The position numbers and the translations under genes were made by a program. Under the pieces are notes generated by a model. That model was not told the origin of the DNA and did no database searches. It saw only the letters and a list, made by a program, of their open reading frames with translations. From contig JAJZWL010000002.1 in the NCBI GenBank assembly GCA_021846685.1, positions 21,488-85,487 of the forward strand: DNA of 64,000 nucleotides. Direction: 5' to 3'. Below are positions 25,001-34,728 of this stretch, piece after piece. Source of the DNA: a bacterium (lineage in GTDB: Bacteria; Patescibacteria; Dojkabacteria; JAKAPS01; JAJZLI01). The first letter of the stretch is position 1; each line of letters opens with the position of its first letter.

Positions 25001-28000
25001 TTAAAAAATACTTATACCGCCTTCTCCTATTATAGAAGACATATTACTGAAAAAATCATTACTGAACTGAATTTTATTTTTTAAATTCATAATTTTTTCC
25101 TCTTCATCTTTAAATACTCTTAAAGATACAATAGTATCTCCTCCTAAATATTTATTAATAATATTATTAATCTCTAATAATTTATCCTTAGTAATATCTT
25201 TTGATAAATTTAACTCTACTTTACTGATTTTTCTTTTATTATATGCTCTTACATCCTTTATCGTTAAATTTTCAATATCATTGACAATTAATTTATAATA
25301 TATACTATCATCATCCTCATTAGATTGAACTGTATCTAAAATACCATCCACGATGACTATACTTCCATTTTCATGTATTTTGGGCCTTATTTGCTCATAT
25401 ACATCTGGAAAAACTATAATATCACAAGTAGATGTTATGTCCTCTAATCTTGCAAATAACATTCTTTTCCCAGTTTTTTTCGTAGTATAGTGATTAATAT
25501 TCTGTAATATTCCTCCTACCTTTATTTTATTTCCTTTTTTATATAAATAAAAATCAGAAATACTTATTATCTTTCTTTTCTGAAAATATGATAAAAATCT
25601 CTTTAGTGGGTGAGTTGTAATATATATCCCTAATAATTCTTTTTCCCAAAGAGCTTTCTGAATATCAGAGACTTCTTTAACATCTCTTAATTGAGTATGA
25701 GAAATATCTTCAACAGAATCAAACAAACCTATTTGATCAATACTGTCCATTCTTTTAACATAATCAGCTAATATATTTTGATAAGAATCTAAGAGTGCTG
25801 CTCGAGAACCAAAACAATCTAAAGCTCCAGATTTTATAAGTATTTCAAATGTTTTTTTATTAAAATGTTTAAGATCTATATTTGATAATAAGTCATCTAT
25901 AGATTCATATTTCCTACCTAAAATATTTCTCTGTTCTATAATAGATCTTGTACTTAAAGAAGATAATCCTTTAATACTATTTAAACCAAATCTTATATTC
26001 CCATCTTCAATTTTAAAATCTAAATCTGAATTATTAATATCAACTGAAAGTATCTTTATCTTATGTCTTTCTGCCTCTGATGCAATCTCTGAAATCTTTT
26101 CTAAATCTCCTAAATGAGACTGGAGTAAGGCAGCTAGAAACTCTACGGGATAATTTACTTTCAAATATGCAGTTCTATAAGAAATAATAGAATATGAAGC
26201 TGCATGAGCCTCATTAAATGCGTAATTACCAAAAGGAATAAATAATTCAAATAGCTCTTTTGCTACTTTCTCTTTCATTCCATGCTCCACAAATCTACTG
26301 ATAAGTTCATCTTTTAACTCTATTAAAATATCGGGTTTTTTCTTTCCAGTCGCCTTTCTCAATTTATCAACCTCTCCCCAGTCAAAACCTGCCAAATTAA
26401 TAGCAGTTCTTAGTAAATCTTCTTGATATACCATAACTCCATAACTTCTACTCATATATGATTCCATCCTGGGATCCAAATATTTAATTTTCTCTTTTCC
26501 ATCTTTTCTTGCTGCATATGTAGGAATATTGGCCATAGGACCAGGCCTATTCAATGCAATTAAAGCTGCTATATCAAAAACAGTTTCAGGTCTTAACACT
26601 TTAATAGCATCTTTCATAATTCTACTTTCTAATTGAAATACTCCTAATGTCTCTCCAGAATGTAACAATTTATAAGTTTTTTTATCATCATATGGAATTT
26701 TTTCAAAATTAATTTCTTCATTGTTATTTTGTTTAATCAATCTTTGAGTCTCTGAAATAATATCTAAGTTATTTAATCCTAAGAAATCCATTTTCATATA
26801 ACCTAATTCCTCTAAAGTCACCATATTATATTGAGAAACTAGTCTATTAGTTTTTTTATCAAATAAAACCGGAACCTGAGTTAATAATGAATCAGGAGTT
26901 ATTAACACCCCACAAGCATGTATTGATGCATGTCGAGCTATATTTTCCATCCTACTTGCAATATCCAACATTTTCTCTATTAAAGGGTCATCCTTTATAT
27001 ATTCTTTTAATTCAGGAATCTTTGCTATTGCTTCTTTTATAGAAAACCTACCTTGAGGAATTAATTTTGCAATCTTATCAACTGTAGGAAGAGGAACCTG
27101 TAATACTCTACCAACATCTCTAATTGCAGCTCTAGCTTTCATTCTCCCAAAAGTTACTATTTGAGAAACTTTATCTTCTCCATATTTTTTAATTGCATAG
27201 TCTAAAATATCCTCTCTTCTTGCACTAGCAATATCTAAATCTATATCAGGAGCCTTTGGTCTTAATGGATTTAAAAATCTTTCAAAAGATAAACCAAAGA
27301 TTAAAGGATTAATAGGAACTATTCCTATTAAATATGCTACAAAACTCCCTGCGGCAGAACCTCTTGTAGTTGTCGGAATATTATTATCATGTAAAAAATC
27401 TGTAAAATCTGAAACTAAAAGCATATAACTAGAAAACCCTTTAGAGGAAATTATATCTAATTCATATTTAATTCTTTCTACTTCTTCTTTATTAAAATCT
27501 CTCCCTAATCTTTCTTTACCTCTTTTGTATGTAATATCTTTAAGATATAAATTATAATTCCCATTAAAATCTAAAGGTATATCCACATGGGGGAATATAA
27601 ATGAGTCAAATTCAATATTAAGATTACACATATCAGAAATTTTTTGGGTATTCTTAATTACCTCTGGATGATCTTTCCAAAGATCAATCATTTCTTTCTC
27701 ACTTTTAATATAAAATTCCTCTGAATCGAATTTCATACGATTTGGATCATCCAAGCTTTTTCCAGTATCAATACATAACAATACTTCATGAGCTAATGCA
27801 TCCTCCTTATTTATATAATGAGAATCTACTGTAGCCACGGTATCTAATCCATAATTTGAAGCTATTTCAAAAAGACTATCTTCTATATCCTTTTCTTCAT
27901 TAACTCCATTTCTTTGCATTTCTATGAAAAAATTCTCTTTTCCAAATATATCTATAAATTTCTCAGTATAACTGTTAGCCAACTCTTTATCACCATTCAC

Positions 28001-28432
28001 TAATGCAGAAGATATATCTGAAGATAAACACCCAGACAAGGCTATTAATCCTTCTGAATTTTCTTTTAAAAATTCTAAATCTGTTCTAGGCTTATAATAG
28101 AAACCATTTATAGATGCATCTGATACAATCTTGATCAAATTCTTGTATCCTATATCATTTTTACAGAGTAAAACTAAATGAGAATAATTAGAAGAAGTTT
28201 TTTCTAGTCTAGATTTAGGTGCTATATATATTTCACAGCCTATAATAGCCTTTATGCCGTGTTTTTTACATTCTTCATAAAATTCATGAGCTCCATATAA
28301 AACTCCATGATCAGTGATAGCACAAGAATCCATACCTAGCTCTGAAATCTTCTTTACAAGGGGTTTTATACCACTCATCCCATCTAATAGGGAATACTCA
28401 GTATGCAAATGTAAATGAGTAAATTTAGCCAT
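25001..28432 (-). CDS. dnaE: DNA polymerase III alpha subunit
   Basis: 1143 residues, the replicative polymerase of the DnaE1 type. The N-terminal PHP domain starts with FTHLHLHTEYSLLDGM. The catalytic palm has PDIDLDI (about 395-401) followed by VSQIVTFGRMKARAA. The fingers, helix-hairpin-helix (around FNEAHAASYSIISY and the following VNYPVEF block) and OB-fold (GGILQNINHYTTKKTG) follow. No proofreading exonuclease domain is inserted in PHP, so it is not PolC. Normal length. The coding start MAKF lies 83 nt from the gatB stop, so it may have its own promoter. Confidence 0.97.
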   Translation of the reverse strand: MAKFTHLHLHTEYSLLDGMSGIKPLVKKISELGMDSCAITDHGVLYGAHEFYEECKKHGIKAIIGCEIYIAPKSRLEKTSSNYSHLVLLCKNDIGYKNLIKIVSDASINGFYYKPRTDLEFLKENSEGLIALSGCLSSDISSALVNGDKELANSYTEKFIDIFGKENFFIEMQRNGVNEEKDIEDSLFEIASNYGLDTVATVDSHYINKEDALAHEVLLCIDTGKSLDDPNRMKFDSEEFYIKSEKEMIDLWKDHPEVIKNTQKISDMCNLNIEFDSFIFPHVDIPLDFNGNYNLYLKDITYKRGKERLGRDFNKEEVERIKYELDIISSKGFSSYMLLVSDFTDFLHDNNIPTTTRGSAAGSFVAYLIGIVPINPLIFGLSFERFLNPLRPKAPDIDLDIASARREDILDYAIKKYGEDKVSQIVTFGRMKARAAIRDVGRVLQVPLPTVDKIAKLIPQGRFSIKEAIAKIPELKEYIKDDPLIEKMLDIASRMENIARHASIHACGVLITPDSLLTQVPVLFDKKTNRLVSQYNMVTLEELGYMKMDFLGLNNLDIISETQRLIKQNNNEEINFEKIPYDDKKTYKLLHSGETLGVFQLESRIMKDAIKVLRPETVFDIAALIALNRPGPMANIPTYAARKDGKEKIKYLDPRMESYMSRSYGVMVYQEDLLRTAINLAGFDWGEVDKLRKATGKKKPDILIELKDELISRFVEHGMKEKVAKELFELFIPFGNYAFNEAHAASYSIISYRTAYLKVNYPVEFLAALLQSHLGDLEKISEIASEAERHKIKILSVDINNSDLDFKIEDGNIRFGLNSIKGLSSLSTRSIIEQRNILGRKYESIDDLLSNIDLKHFNKKTFEILIKSGALDCFGSRAALLDSYQNILADYVKRMDSIDQIGLFDSVEDISHTQLRDVKEVSDIQKALWEKELLGIYITTHPLKRFLSYFQKRKIISISDFYLYKKGNKIKVGGILQNINHYTTKKTGKRMLFARLEDITSTCDIIVFPDVYEQIRPKIHENGSIVIVDGILDTVQSNEDDDSIYYKLIVNDIENLTIKDVRAYNKRKISKVELNLSKDITKDKLLEINNIINKYLGGDTIVSLRVFKDEEEKIMNLKNKIQFSNDFFSNMSSIIGEGGISIF

Positions 28433-28518
28433 TTTTTATAAGAAATATATCTAAAGAGAGTATGTGTTGGGCGTCATACATTATCATAAATTCAATATAT
28501 CAAATAAAAAAAATATTA

Positions 28519-29955
28519 TCAATTTCTATAATTTTTATCTAATTCTATAAGTATTTTTTCTTTTACTTCTATCGGATCAATACGCCCTTTCATCTCTTTT
28601 ACAACCTGTCCTATCAAAAATCCCATAATACCTTCCTTCCCATCTAAATATTTTTGAACTAAATCTTTATTAGATTCAAGTATATTTTTAATAATACTTT
28701 CAATTTTATTAAGATCAGTATCTATTAATTTATTGTCTATTTCCTTCTCTATATTGATATCTTCTAACATCATTTTCTTTAAAATCTCTTTTCCTGAAGA
28801 AACTGATATCTTTTTTTCATCAATACTATTTAATAATTTAATAAAATCATGAATATCACAAGAGCTTATTTCCAATGAATATTCTTTAATAATTGCTATA
28901 ATCTCAGTTACTATCCAATTAGATAAGTTAACATATTCTTTATAAGATTTTGAAACTTTAATGAAAAAGTCATAATAATCTCGCTCTTCAACAATTAAAT
29001 CTGCTATATCACTAGATATTCTATATTCCTGAATCAGAGAGACTAATGCATCTTCTTGTAATATGTCAATCTCCGACAGTGCATCTTGTATAAATTTTTC
29101 AGTTAAAATGAAGGGCGGAAGATCAGGTTCTGGGAAATACCTATAATCATCACTTTCTTCCTTATCTCTTTGAAAAAATGTTTTCGATAAATTATCATTC
29201 CAACCCCTAGTTGTTTTGTTTCCTTTCTCTAAAACTATACCTTTTTTTTCAAATTCCTCTAATTGCCTTTGACTTTCATAATCAATAGCTCTCTCCATTG
29301 ATCTGAATGAATTAAGATTCTTAATTTCCGAAATAGGAGTTTTGAATATTTTACCTTCCTTTTTAATTTCTAAATTTATATTTACATCAAATCGCATTTG
29401 ACCTTTTTCCATATCACAATCTGAAACACCTATAAACCTTACCACATTATATATTTTTTTTGCATATTCTTTTGCCTCCTCTTTAGAAAACATTTCAGGG
29501 GATGAAACTATCTCCAATAAAGGAACTCCAGCTTTATTCCCGTCCAAAAGTGTATATCCTTTATGATGTAATGATTTTGCAGTATCTTCTTCTAAATGTG
29601 CCCTATATATATTTATTTTTTTCCCACTTTTTAAAACAATATATCCATCTGTATCTATAGGAAACTCAAATTGAGTAATTTGATATCCTTTAAATAGATC
29701 TGGGTACATATAATTTTTCCTATCAAATCTGGATTTAGAATTAATATTAAAATTTAAAGCCTTACCCACTTTAATAGCCTGAATAACTGCTTTTTTATTA
29801 ACTACAGGCAATGCACCTGGCAAACCTAGACAAACAGGACATAAATGAGTATTTGGACTATCATTAAAATATTTTGCAGAGCAAGAACAAAACATTTTTG
29901 TATTGGTCTTAAGCTGAACATGTATTTCTAATCCTATTATAACTTTTATTTCCAT
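28519..29955 (-). CDS. gatB: Asp-tRNA(Asn)/Glu-tRNA(Gln) amidotransferase subunit B
   Basis: 478 residues. GLEIHVQLKTNTKMFCSCSA at the N-terminus with two of the zinc-binding Cys, NTHLCPVCLGLPGALPVVN, the SRFDRKNYMYPDLFKGYQIT block, the DYRYFPEPDLPPF motif and a C-terminal YqeY-like tail are all present. GatB binds the mischarged tRNA and activates it. It overlaps gatA by 10 nt. Confidence 0.97.
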   Translation of the reverse strand: MEIKVIIGLEIHVQLKTNTKMFCSCSAKYFNDSPNTHLCPVCLGLPGALPVVNKKAVIQAIKVGKALNFNINSKSRFDRKNYMYPDLFKGYQITQFEFPIDTDGYIVLKSGKKINIYRAHLEEDTAKSLHHKGYTLLDGNKAGVPLLEIVSSPEMFSKEEAKEYAKKIYNVVRFIGVSDCDMEKGQMRFDVNINLEIKKEGKIFKTPISEIKNLNSFRSMERAIDYESQRQLEEFEKKGIVLEKGNKTTRGWNDNLSKTFFQRDKEESDDYRYFPEPDLPPFILTEKFIQDALSEIDILQEDALVSLIQEYRISSDIADLIVEERDYYDFFIKVSKSYKEYVNLSNWIVTEIIAIIKEYSLEISSCDIHDFIKLLNSIDEKKISVSSGKEILKKMMLEDINIEKEIDNKLIDTDLNKIESIIKNILESNKDLVQKYLDGKEGIMGFLIGQVVKEMKGRIDPIEVKEKILIELDKNYRN

Positions 29956-31331
29956 AATTGATTTTCAATTAAATAAGATAAAGAAAGAAGTCTATCCTCC
30001 TCAAATGGTCTCCCCATAATTTGTAATCCAGAATAAAGATTATCGATTTTTTTATTTGGAATTGAGATTGCTGGATAACCTACTAAATTTGCGGGTACCG
30101 TAAACAGATCTGATAAATACATTGACAATGGATCTTTTGTTTTTTCTCCTATATTAAAAGGTAGAGTAGGGGTCGTTGGAGATATTAAAAAATCTATATC
30201 TTTAAAAACCTCTTTAAATTCATTTTTAATTAAATTTCGAATTTGTGTTGCCTTATTATAATATGCATCATAGTATCCTTGAGATAGAGTATATGTACCA
30301 ATCATTACCCTTCTTTTAACCTCATCTTCAAACTTTGACCTAGCATCCTTATAAAAATCACTTATAGATTCGAAATTTTTATCAGGATGAAATCCAAATC
30401 TTATCCCATCATAACGAGACATATTTGCACTTATCTCTGCAGGCACAAGTATATAATATATAGCTAAAGAATAACTAATATACTTAAAATCTATCTCTAC
30501 TAAATCGATATTCAATTTTGAAAATAATTTTACACTATCATCAAATGCTTTTGCTATTTCTGTTGATACACCATCTTTAGGCATTTTAAGTATTCCTACT
30601 TTTAATTTACTATCATCTTTTAATTTTGTATAATCTTTTTTCTCTATATTTATAGAAGTAGAATCTTTCTTGTCAAAACCAGCTATAGAATTTAATACTA
30701 ATGCAGTATCAGATACATTTGTAGCAATTATTCCAGGAACATCAAAAGAAGAACCCATAGCTATAAGTCCAAATCTAGAACATAAACCATAAGTCGGCTT
30801 TAATCCTACAAGTCCACAAAATGAAGCAGGTTGCCTCACAGAACCTCCAGTGTCTGTTCCTATACCAAACAGTGAAACTCCCGAGACTACAGCTGCTGCC
30901 ACCCCCCCTGAAGAGCCTCCTGGAACCTTACTTGTATCTAACGGGTTTTTAGTTACTCCAAATCCTGAATTTTCAGTTGAAGACCCAAATGCAAAAGCAT
31001 CTAAATTACCCTTTCCAATTAAAGAAAAATTACCTAATTTCTCAACAACAGTAGCTGTATATGGAGATTTATAATTCTCTAATATTCTAGAACCTGCAGT
31101 AGTAATTGTACCTTTAATATTTATATTATCTTTTATAACTCCAGGAATAAAAGATAATTCTGATTCTATTTTTGAATTTTGTAATCTTTTCCTAGTATAA
31201 TCTTCAGTTATACTAATAAAACAATTAGTATCTTTATTTACAACATATGCCTTTTTAAAATATATATCGAGAATCTCTGAAGGGGAAATTTTTTTATCTT
31301 TTATATTTTTTTTTAATTCTGCTATATTCAT
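29946..31331 (-). CDS. gatA: Asp-tRNA(Asn)/Glu-tRNA(Gln) amidotransferase subunit A
   Basis: 461 residues, amidase-signature enzyme that frees ammonia from Gln. The catalytic triad is visible: Lys67 in GVIKDNI, the cis-Ser140 in VPGGSSGGVAAAV and the nucleophile Ser164 in GTDTGGSVRQPA. Length normal. It overlaps gatC by 4 nt and gatB by 10 nt. The complex implies indirect synthesis of Gln-tRNA and/or Asn-tRNA in this organism. Confidence 0.97.
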   Translation of the reverse strand: MNIAELKKNIKDKKISPSEILDIYFKKAYVVNKDTNCFISITEDYTRKRLQNSKIESELSFIPGVIKDNINIKGTITTAGSRILENYKSPYTATVVEKLGNFSLIGKGNLDAFAFGSSTENSGFGVTKNPLDTSKVPGGSSGGVAAAVVSGVSLFGIGTDTGGSVRQPASFCGLVGLKPTYGLCSRFGLIAMGSSFDVPGIIATNVSDTALVLNSIAGFDKKDSTSINIEKKDYTKLKDDSKLKVGILKMPKDGVSTEIAKAFDDSVKLFSKLNIDLVEIDFKYISYSLAIYYILVPAEISANMSRYDGIRFGFHPDKNFESISDFYKDARSKFEDEVKRRVMIGTYTLSQGYYDAYYNKATQIRNLIKNEFKEVFKDIDFLISPTTPTLPFNIGEKTKDPLSMYLSDLFTVPANLVGYPAISIPNKKIDNLYSGLQIMGRPFEEDRLLSLSYLIENQLWK

Positions 31332-31618
31332 AAAACTTTTTTTACTTTGATATAACTCTCATCTGTATCTATAAAATTAGATGGATCTAGCTCGAAATCA
31401 GTAGCTTTATTTTCACTATCTTCTCTTAAAATATTAGAAGAATCGTTCACTTGGAAAAAATTATCTATACCTGCAATATCTACTTCATTAATAATAGAGA
31501 TATAATTAATAATCTCAGAGATACTATCTCTAAAATTATCTATTTCCTTATCAGTTAAATCTAATCGTGACAGATTTGCTATTTTTAAAATTTCTTCTTT
31601 ACTCAACTTTATTGACAT
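31328..31618 (-). CDS. gatC: Asp-tRNA(Asn)/Glu-tRNA(Gln) amidotransferase subunit C
   Basis: 96 residues from the chosen start MSIKLSKEEI. The helix KIANLSRLDLTDKEID and the C-terminal belt match GatC, which wraps between A and B. I start at 31618 because a minus-strand TATAAT (31630-31625) ends 6 nt before that ATG. An in-frame ATG at 31645 would lie upstream of the promoter. Confidence 0.93.
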   Translation of the reverse strand: MSIKLSKEEILKIANLSRLDLTDKEIDNFRDSISEIINYISIINEVDIAGIDNFFQVNDSSNILREDSENKATDFELDPSNFIDTDESYIKVKKVL

Positions 31619-31624
31619 CGATAT

Positions 31625-31630
31625 ATTATA
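31625..31630 (-). promoter_or_regulatory. -10 box of the gatCAB operon
   Basis: TATAAT on the minus strand, 6 nt before the gatC ATG at 31618, giving a leaderless mRNA. No clear -35 box. Confidence 0.6.
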
Positions 31631-31692
31631 ACAGCTAATATCCAAATTTTAAAATACATAATTAATTTATTATATATACAAAAAAATTATGA

Positions 31693-31698
31693 TATAAT
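31693..31698 (+). promoter_or_regulatory. -10 box of the DsbA-like gene
   Basis: TATAAT on the plus strand, 6 nt before the ATG at 31705, again leaderless. It lies back to back with the gatCAB promoter. Confidence 0.6.
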
Positions 31699-31704
31699 AA
31701 TTAA

Positions 31705-32481
31705 ATGCCTAAAAAGAAAGTAGATACAGAACAAAATCAAAATACATCTATACTGAATAAATATATGTTACCTATCTCAATAATTATAGCAGGGGTAATA
31801 ATTGGAATGGCTATATTTATTTCTTCACGAGGAACTTCAAATACAACTCAGAACCTTAATAATACAAATTCTAAAAGTAGTGCAAGTGCTTCACAAACTA
31901 CTCCTACAAATAATACAAATACCAATACTGTAACTGTTTCTCTTGGTTCTAATCCAGTATTAGGAAATATAAAAACTGCAAAAGTGGGTATAGTAGAATT
32001 TGGAGATTTTCAGTGCCCATATTGTAAGGAATTTAATAATTCAGCCTTTCCTACAATTCAAAGTAATTATATTAATAATGGAAAAATAATCTATTCTTTT
32101 AGAAATTATCCTCTAACTACAATACATCCATTATCACTAGGTATGGCTCAAGAATCTGGGTGTTTCGGAGAACAAGGCAAGTTTTGGGAATTTGTCAGTA
32201 AAATGTACAGCACAAATCAAGATACTAATACTCCTAATGTAGTAGCTCAATATGCCAAAGAAATGGGTTTAAATATGACAGATTATAATAATTGTGTACA
32301 AAACGATCCATTTCAATCTAAAATACAAAATGATATTAACGCTGGAAATAGAATTAATCTACAAGGAACACCCTCATTTGTTATCGGAAAATATAAAAAT
32401 AATAAAGTAACAGGACAAATAATACTCGGATCTAGAGCAGTTTCATACTATGAAACTATATTAAGTCAATACTTAAATTAA
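31705..32481 (+). CDS. Membrane-anchored DsbA-like thiol-disulfide oxidoreductase
   Basis: 258 residues. A signal anchor at about 20-40, a Ser/Thr/Asn-rich linker to about 80, then a thioredoxin-fold domain with a CPYC active site (Cys104, Cys107) in EFGDFQCPYCKEF and a cis-Pro in QGTPSFVIG (about 223). The helical insert marks the DsbA/BdbD-like family (thioredoxin_4). It should introduce or shuffle disulfides in exported proteins. The 3' end overlaps the convergent Fic-like gene by 9 nt. Confidence 0.92.
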   Translation: MPKKKVDTEQNQNTSILNKYMLPISIIIAGVIIGMAIFISSRGTSNTTQNLNNTNSKSSASASQTTPTNNTNTNTVTVSLGSNPVLGNIKTAKVGIVEFGDFQCPYCKEFNNSAFPTIQSNYINNGKIIYSFRNYPLTTIHPLSLGMAQESGCFGEQGKFWEFVSKMYSTNQDTNTPNVVAQYAKEMGLNMTDYNNCVQNDPFQSKIQNDINAGNRINLQGTPSFVIGKYKNNKVTGQIILGSRAVSYYETILSQYLN

Positions 32482-33480
32482 AAATTTTTCTAATATAGTA
32501 TATCTTAATCCTCTTCCATTCCCAAAAGAAGCTAAAATATTTTTATTCTTCATATCATTCAAGTCTCTATATGCAGTCATAGGTGAGATCTTATAGATTC
32601 TGGAATATTCCAATCTAGAAATATTCTTATTCTCTAAAAGGAAGAAAAAAATATTTTGTTGCCTTTGATTTAACCCAGATATTAACTTATTTGATAAAAA
32701 TTTTCTTTTTTCTAAAGAAATATATTTTAAAATATATTGATACTCATCTCTAAAAGCTTTATTTAATATTTCTGATAAATTATTTATCCAAGTATTAATA
32801 TCCACTGATATATCTAAATCCTTTTTATTTTCATAAAATATCTTCAAATAGGGGATATTAGGGAAAAAATCAATATCAAATAACAATAACTTCATTATAA
32901 CTACTACACTTAAATCATTTAATGCACAAAAAGGTTTTAATAAAAAAAGATTATATGTAAGTATAAAAACTTTTAAAATTTTAGGATATTTATCATCTTT
33001 ATAAAAATTGAATAACTCATATAATGAATCATGAATTTTATCATCATCTACAATTTGTTTTTCTTTTAAAAAATCATATTCTCCATTATATGGAAAATCT
33101 GCATTTCTTAATTTACCACTCTCCCAAACCTCTACAGTTTTTTCAGTTAATACTTTATTTATCCTAGAAATAACATTCAAAGAAAAAATATCATTTTTAT
33201 AGATATCAAAAGATGGTATCATTTCATTGCTATTTCGATATCCTGATGTAATATGATTATAAAAATTATCTTCAATTTTATGTAACCCAAGAGCATAGGT
33301 TTTAATATCAATCGTATCAATTTCTAAATTTAATAACTTAGAAAAGTATATAAAATCCTCAATATTGATCTCTTCAGAAACTTTATGTGAAATATCTAGT
33401 AATTTAAGTTTAGAGTTTATTTCTACTAAATTTATTAAATTATTAAATAAATTTAAAGAAATATCACAGTTTAATTGCAT
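32473..33480 (-). CDS. Degenerate Fic-fold protein with C-terminal winged helix
   Basis: 335 residues. Residues about 100-250 follow the Fic fold (WESGKLRNADFPYNG corresponds to the G-x-x-R segment). The catalytic HPFxxGNGRxxR loop reads LKPFCALNDL at 181-190, with the His replaced by Lys and the glycines, Arg and acidic residue lost. AMP transfer is therefore unlikely. Residues about 268-332 are the winged helix commonly fused to Fic proteins (LNQRQQNIFFFLLEN, PMTAYRDLNDM, FGNGRGLRYTI). It starts 3 nt after ftsZ ends and so is last in an ftsQ-ftsA-ftsZ run. It may be a DNA-binding regulator, perhaps of division genes. Confidence 0.78.
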   Translation of the reverse strand: MQLNCDISLNLFNNLINLVEINSKLKLLDISHKVSEEINIEDFIYFSKLLNLEIDTIDIKTYALGLHKIEDNFYNHITSGYRNSNEMIPSFDIYKNDIFSLNVISRINKVLTEKTVEVWESGKLRNADFPYNGEYDFLKEKQIVDDDKIHDSLYELFNFYKDDKYPKILKVFILTYNLFLLKPFCALNDLSVVVIMKLLLFDIDFFPNIPYLKIFYENKKDLDISVDINTWINNLSEILNKAFRDEYQYILKYISLEKRKFLSNKLISGLNQRQQNIFFFLLENKNISRLEYSRIYKISPMTAYRDLNDMKNKNILASFGNGRGLRYTILEKFLI

Positions 33481-33483
33481 AAG

Positions 33484-34668
33484 TTATTTTGAAACTACTT
33501 TTCTCAAAAATGCAGGAGTATCATAATCATCATCTTCATCTTTAACATCAAACCCTGATTTTTTTTGTTCTTGAGGAATAGTATGTGATGAAGAATCATA
33601 ATCATTATCTTCCTCTTCAATTGTATCTTTTTCATCATCTACTTTTACTGAAAAATCGTCCTTATGTGTATGTATATAATCAGCATCCCTAATAATTACA
33701 TCTTGTCTTTCTTTATCAAATCCAGTTGCTAAAACATTGACTCTAATGGATCCATCTTGAATACTGTCATCAATACTTGCTCCAAATATAATATTAGCTT
33801 CTTTATCTGCAGATCCAGATATAATGCTAGCGGCATCATCTACTTCATGCATAGATAAATCAGTACCTGCTGTAATATTAAATAAGACACCAGTAGCTCC
33901 ATTTATAGAAAGTTCTAATAGGGGACTATTAACTGCTTGTTTTGCTGCTTCCTTTGCCCTATCATCTCCAGTAGATATTCCCATACCCATTAGAGCCGTT
34001 CCGGCTTCAACCATGATTGATTTAATATCAGCAAAGTCTACATTTATCATACCCGCTTTAGTTATCAATTCAGAAATACTCTTTACTCCTTGTCCTAATA
34101 TATCATCAACCGTCTGCATTGCTTCTACAAAAGTAATCTTTTTATCAATTATATCTAATAATCTTTGATTTGGAATAACAATAAGTGTATCAACTTTACC
34201 TTTTAAATCTTCAATACCCTCAATAGCTGTCTGAGTTCGTCTATTTCCTTCAAAAGCAAATGGTTTTGTAACAACACCTACAGTTAAAGCTCCTAAATTT
34301 TTTGCTATACCTGCAATAACTGGAGAAGCACCAGTTCCTGTTCCTCCTCCCATACCTGCGGTAATAAAGACCATATCAGCTCCTGAAAGAGCATCATGAA
34401 TAAGATCAATACTTTCTTCAGCAGCTTGCTTTCCTACTGAAGCAACTCCTCCTGATCCTAATCCTTTAGTGAGTTCACTACCTATCTGAATCTTTGTTTC
34501 TGATAAAGAATTTTTTAATGCTTGGGAGTCTGTATTAATAGCAACAAAATCAACACCTGTAATATTATATACAGATATCATAGTATTAACAGCATTATTA
34601 CCACCGCCACCAACTCCAACTACCTTTATTTTCGCAGAATTATCAAATGCCTGAGGTTTTACCAACAT
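33484..34668 (-). CDS. ftsZ: Cell-division protein FtsZ
   Basis: 394 residues, tubulin-like GTPase that forms the Z ring. N-terminal VGVGGGGNNAVNTM, the GTP signature GGGTGTG at 107-113, the T7 loop with NVDFADIKSIM, and the conserved C-terminal peptide (DTPAFLRKV) after an acidic linker that binds FtsA. Full length. It lies 60 nt after ftsA and 3 nt before the Fic-like gene. Confidence 0.98.
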   Translation of the reverse strand: MLVKPQAFDNSAKIKVVGVGGGGNNAVNTMISVYNITGVDFVAINTDSQALKNSLSETKIQIGSELTKGLGSGGVASVGKQAAEESIDLIHDALSGADMVFITAGMGGGTGTGASPVIAGIAKNLGALTVGVVTKPFAFEGNRRTQTAIEGIEDLKGKVDTLIVIPNQRLLDIIDKKITFVEAMQTVDDILGQGVKSISELITKAGMINVDFADIKSIMVEAGTALMGMGISTGDDRAKEAAKQAVNSPLLELSINGATGVLFNITAGTDLSMHEVDDAASIISGSADKEANIIFGASIDDSIQDGSIRVNVLATGFDKERQDVIIRDADYIHTHKDDFSVKVDDEKDTIEEEDNDYDSSSHTIPQEQKKSGFDVKDEDDDYDTPAFLRKVVSK

Positions 34669-34728
34669 ATTTTGATATATAAAATTTTATAATAAACATT
34701 AAACCATAAAAACACTATTAAATCAATA

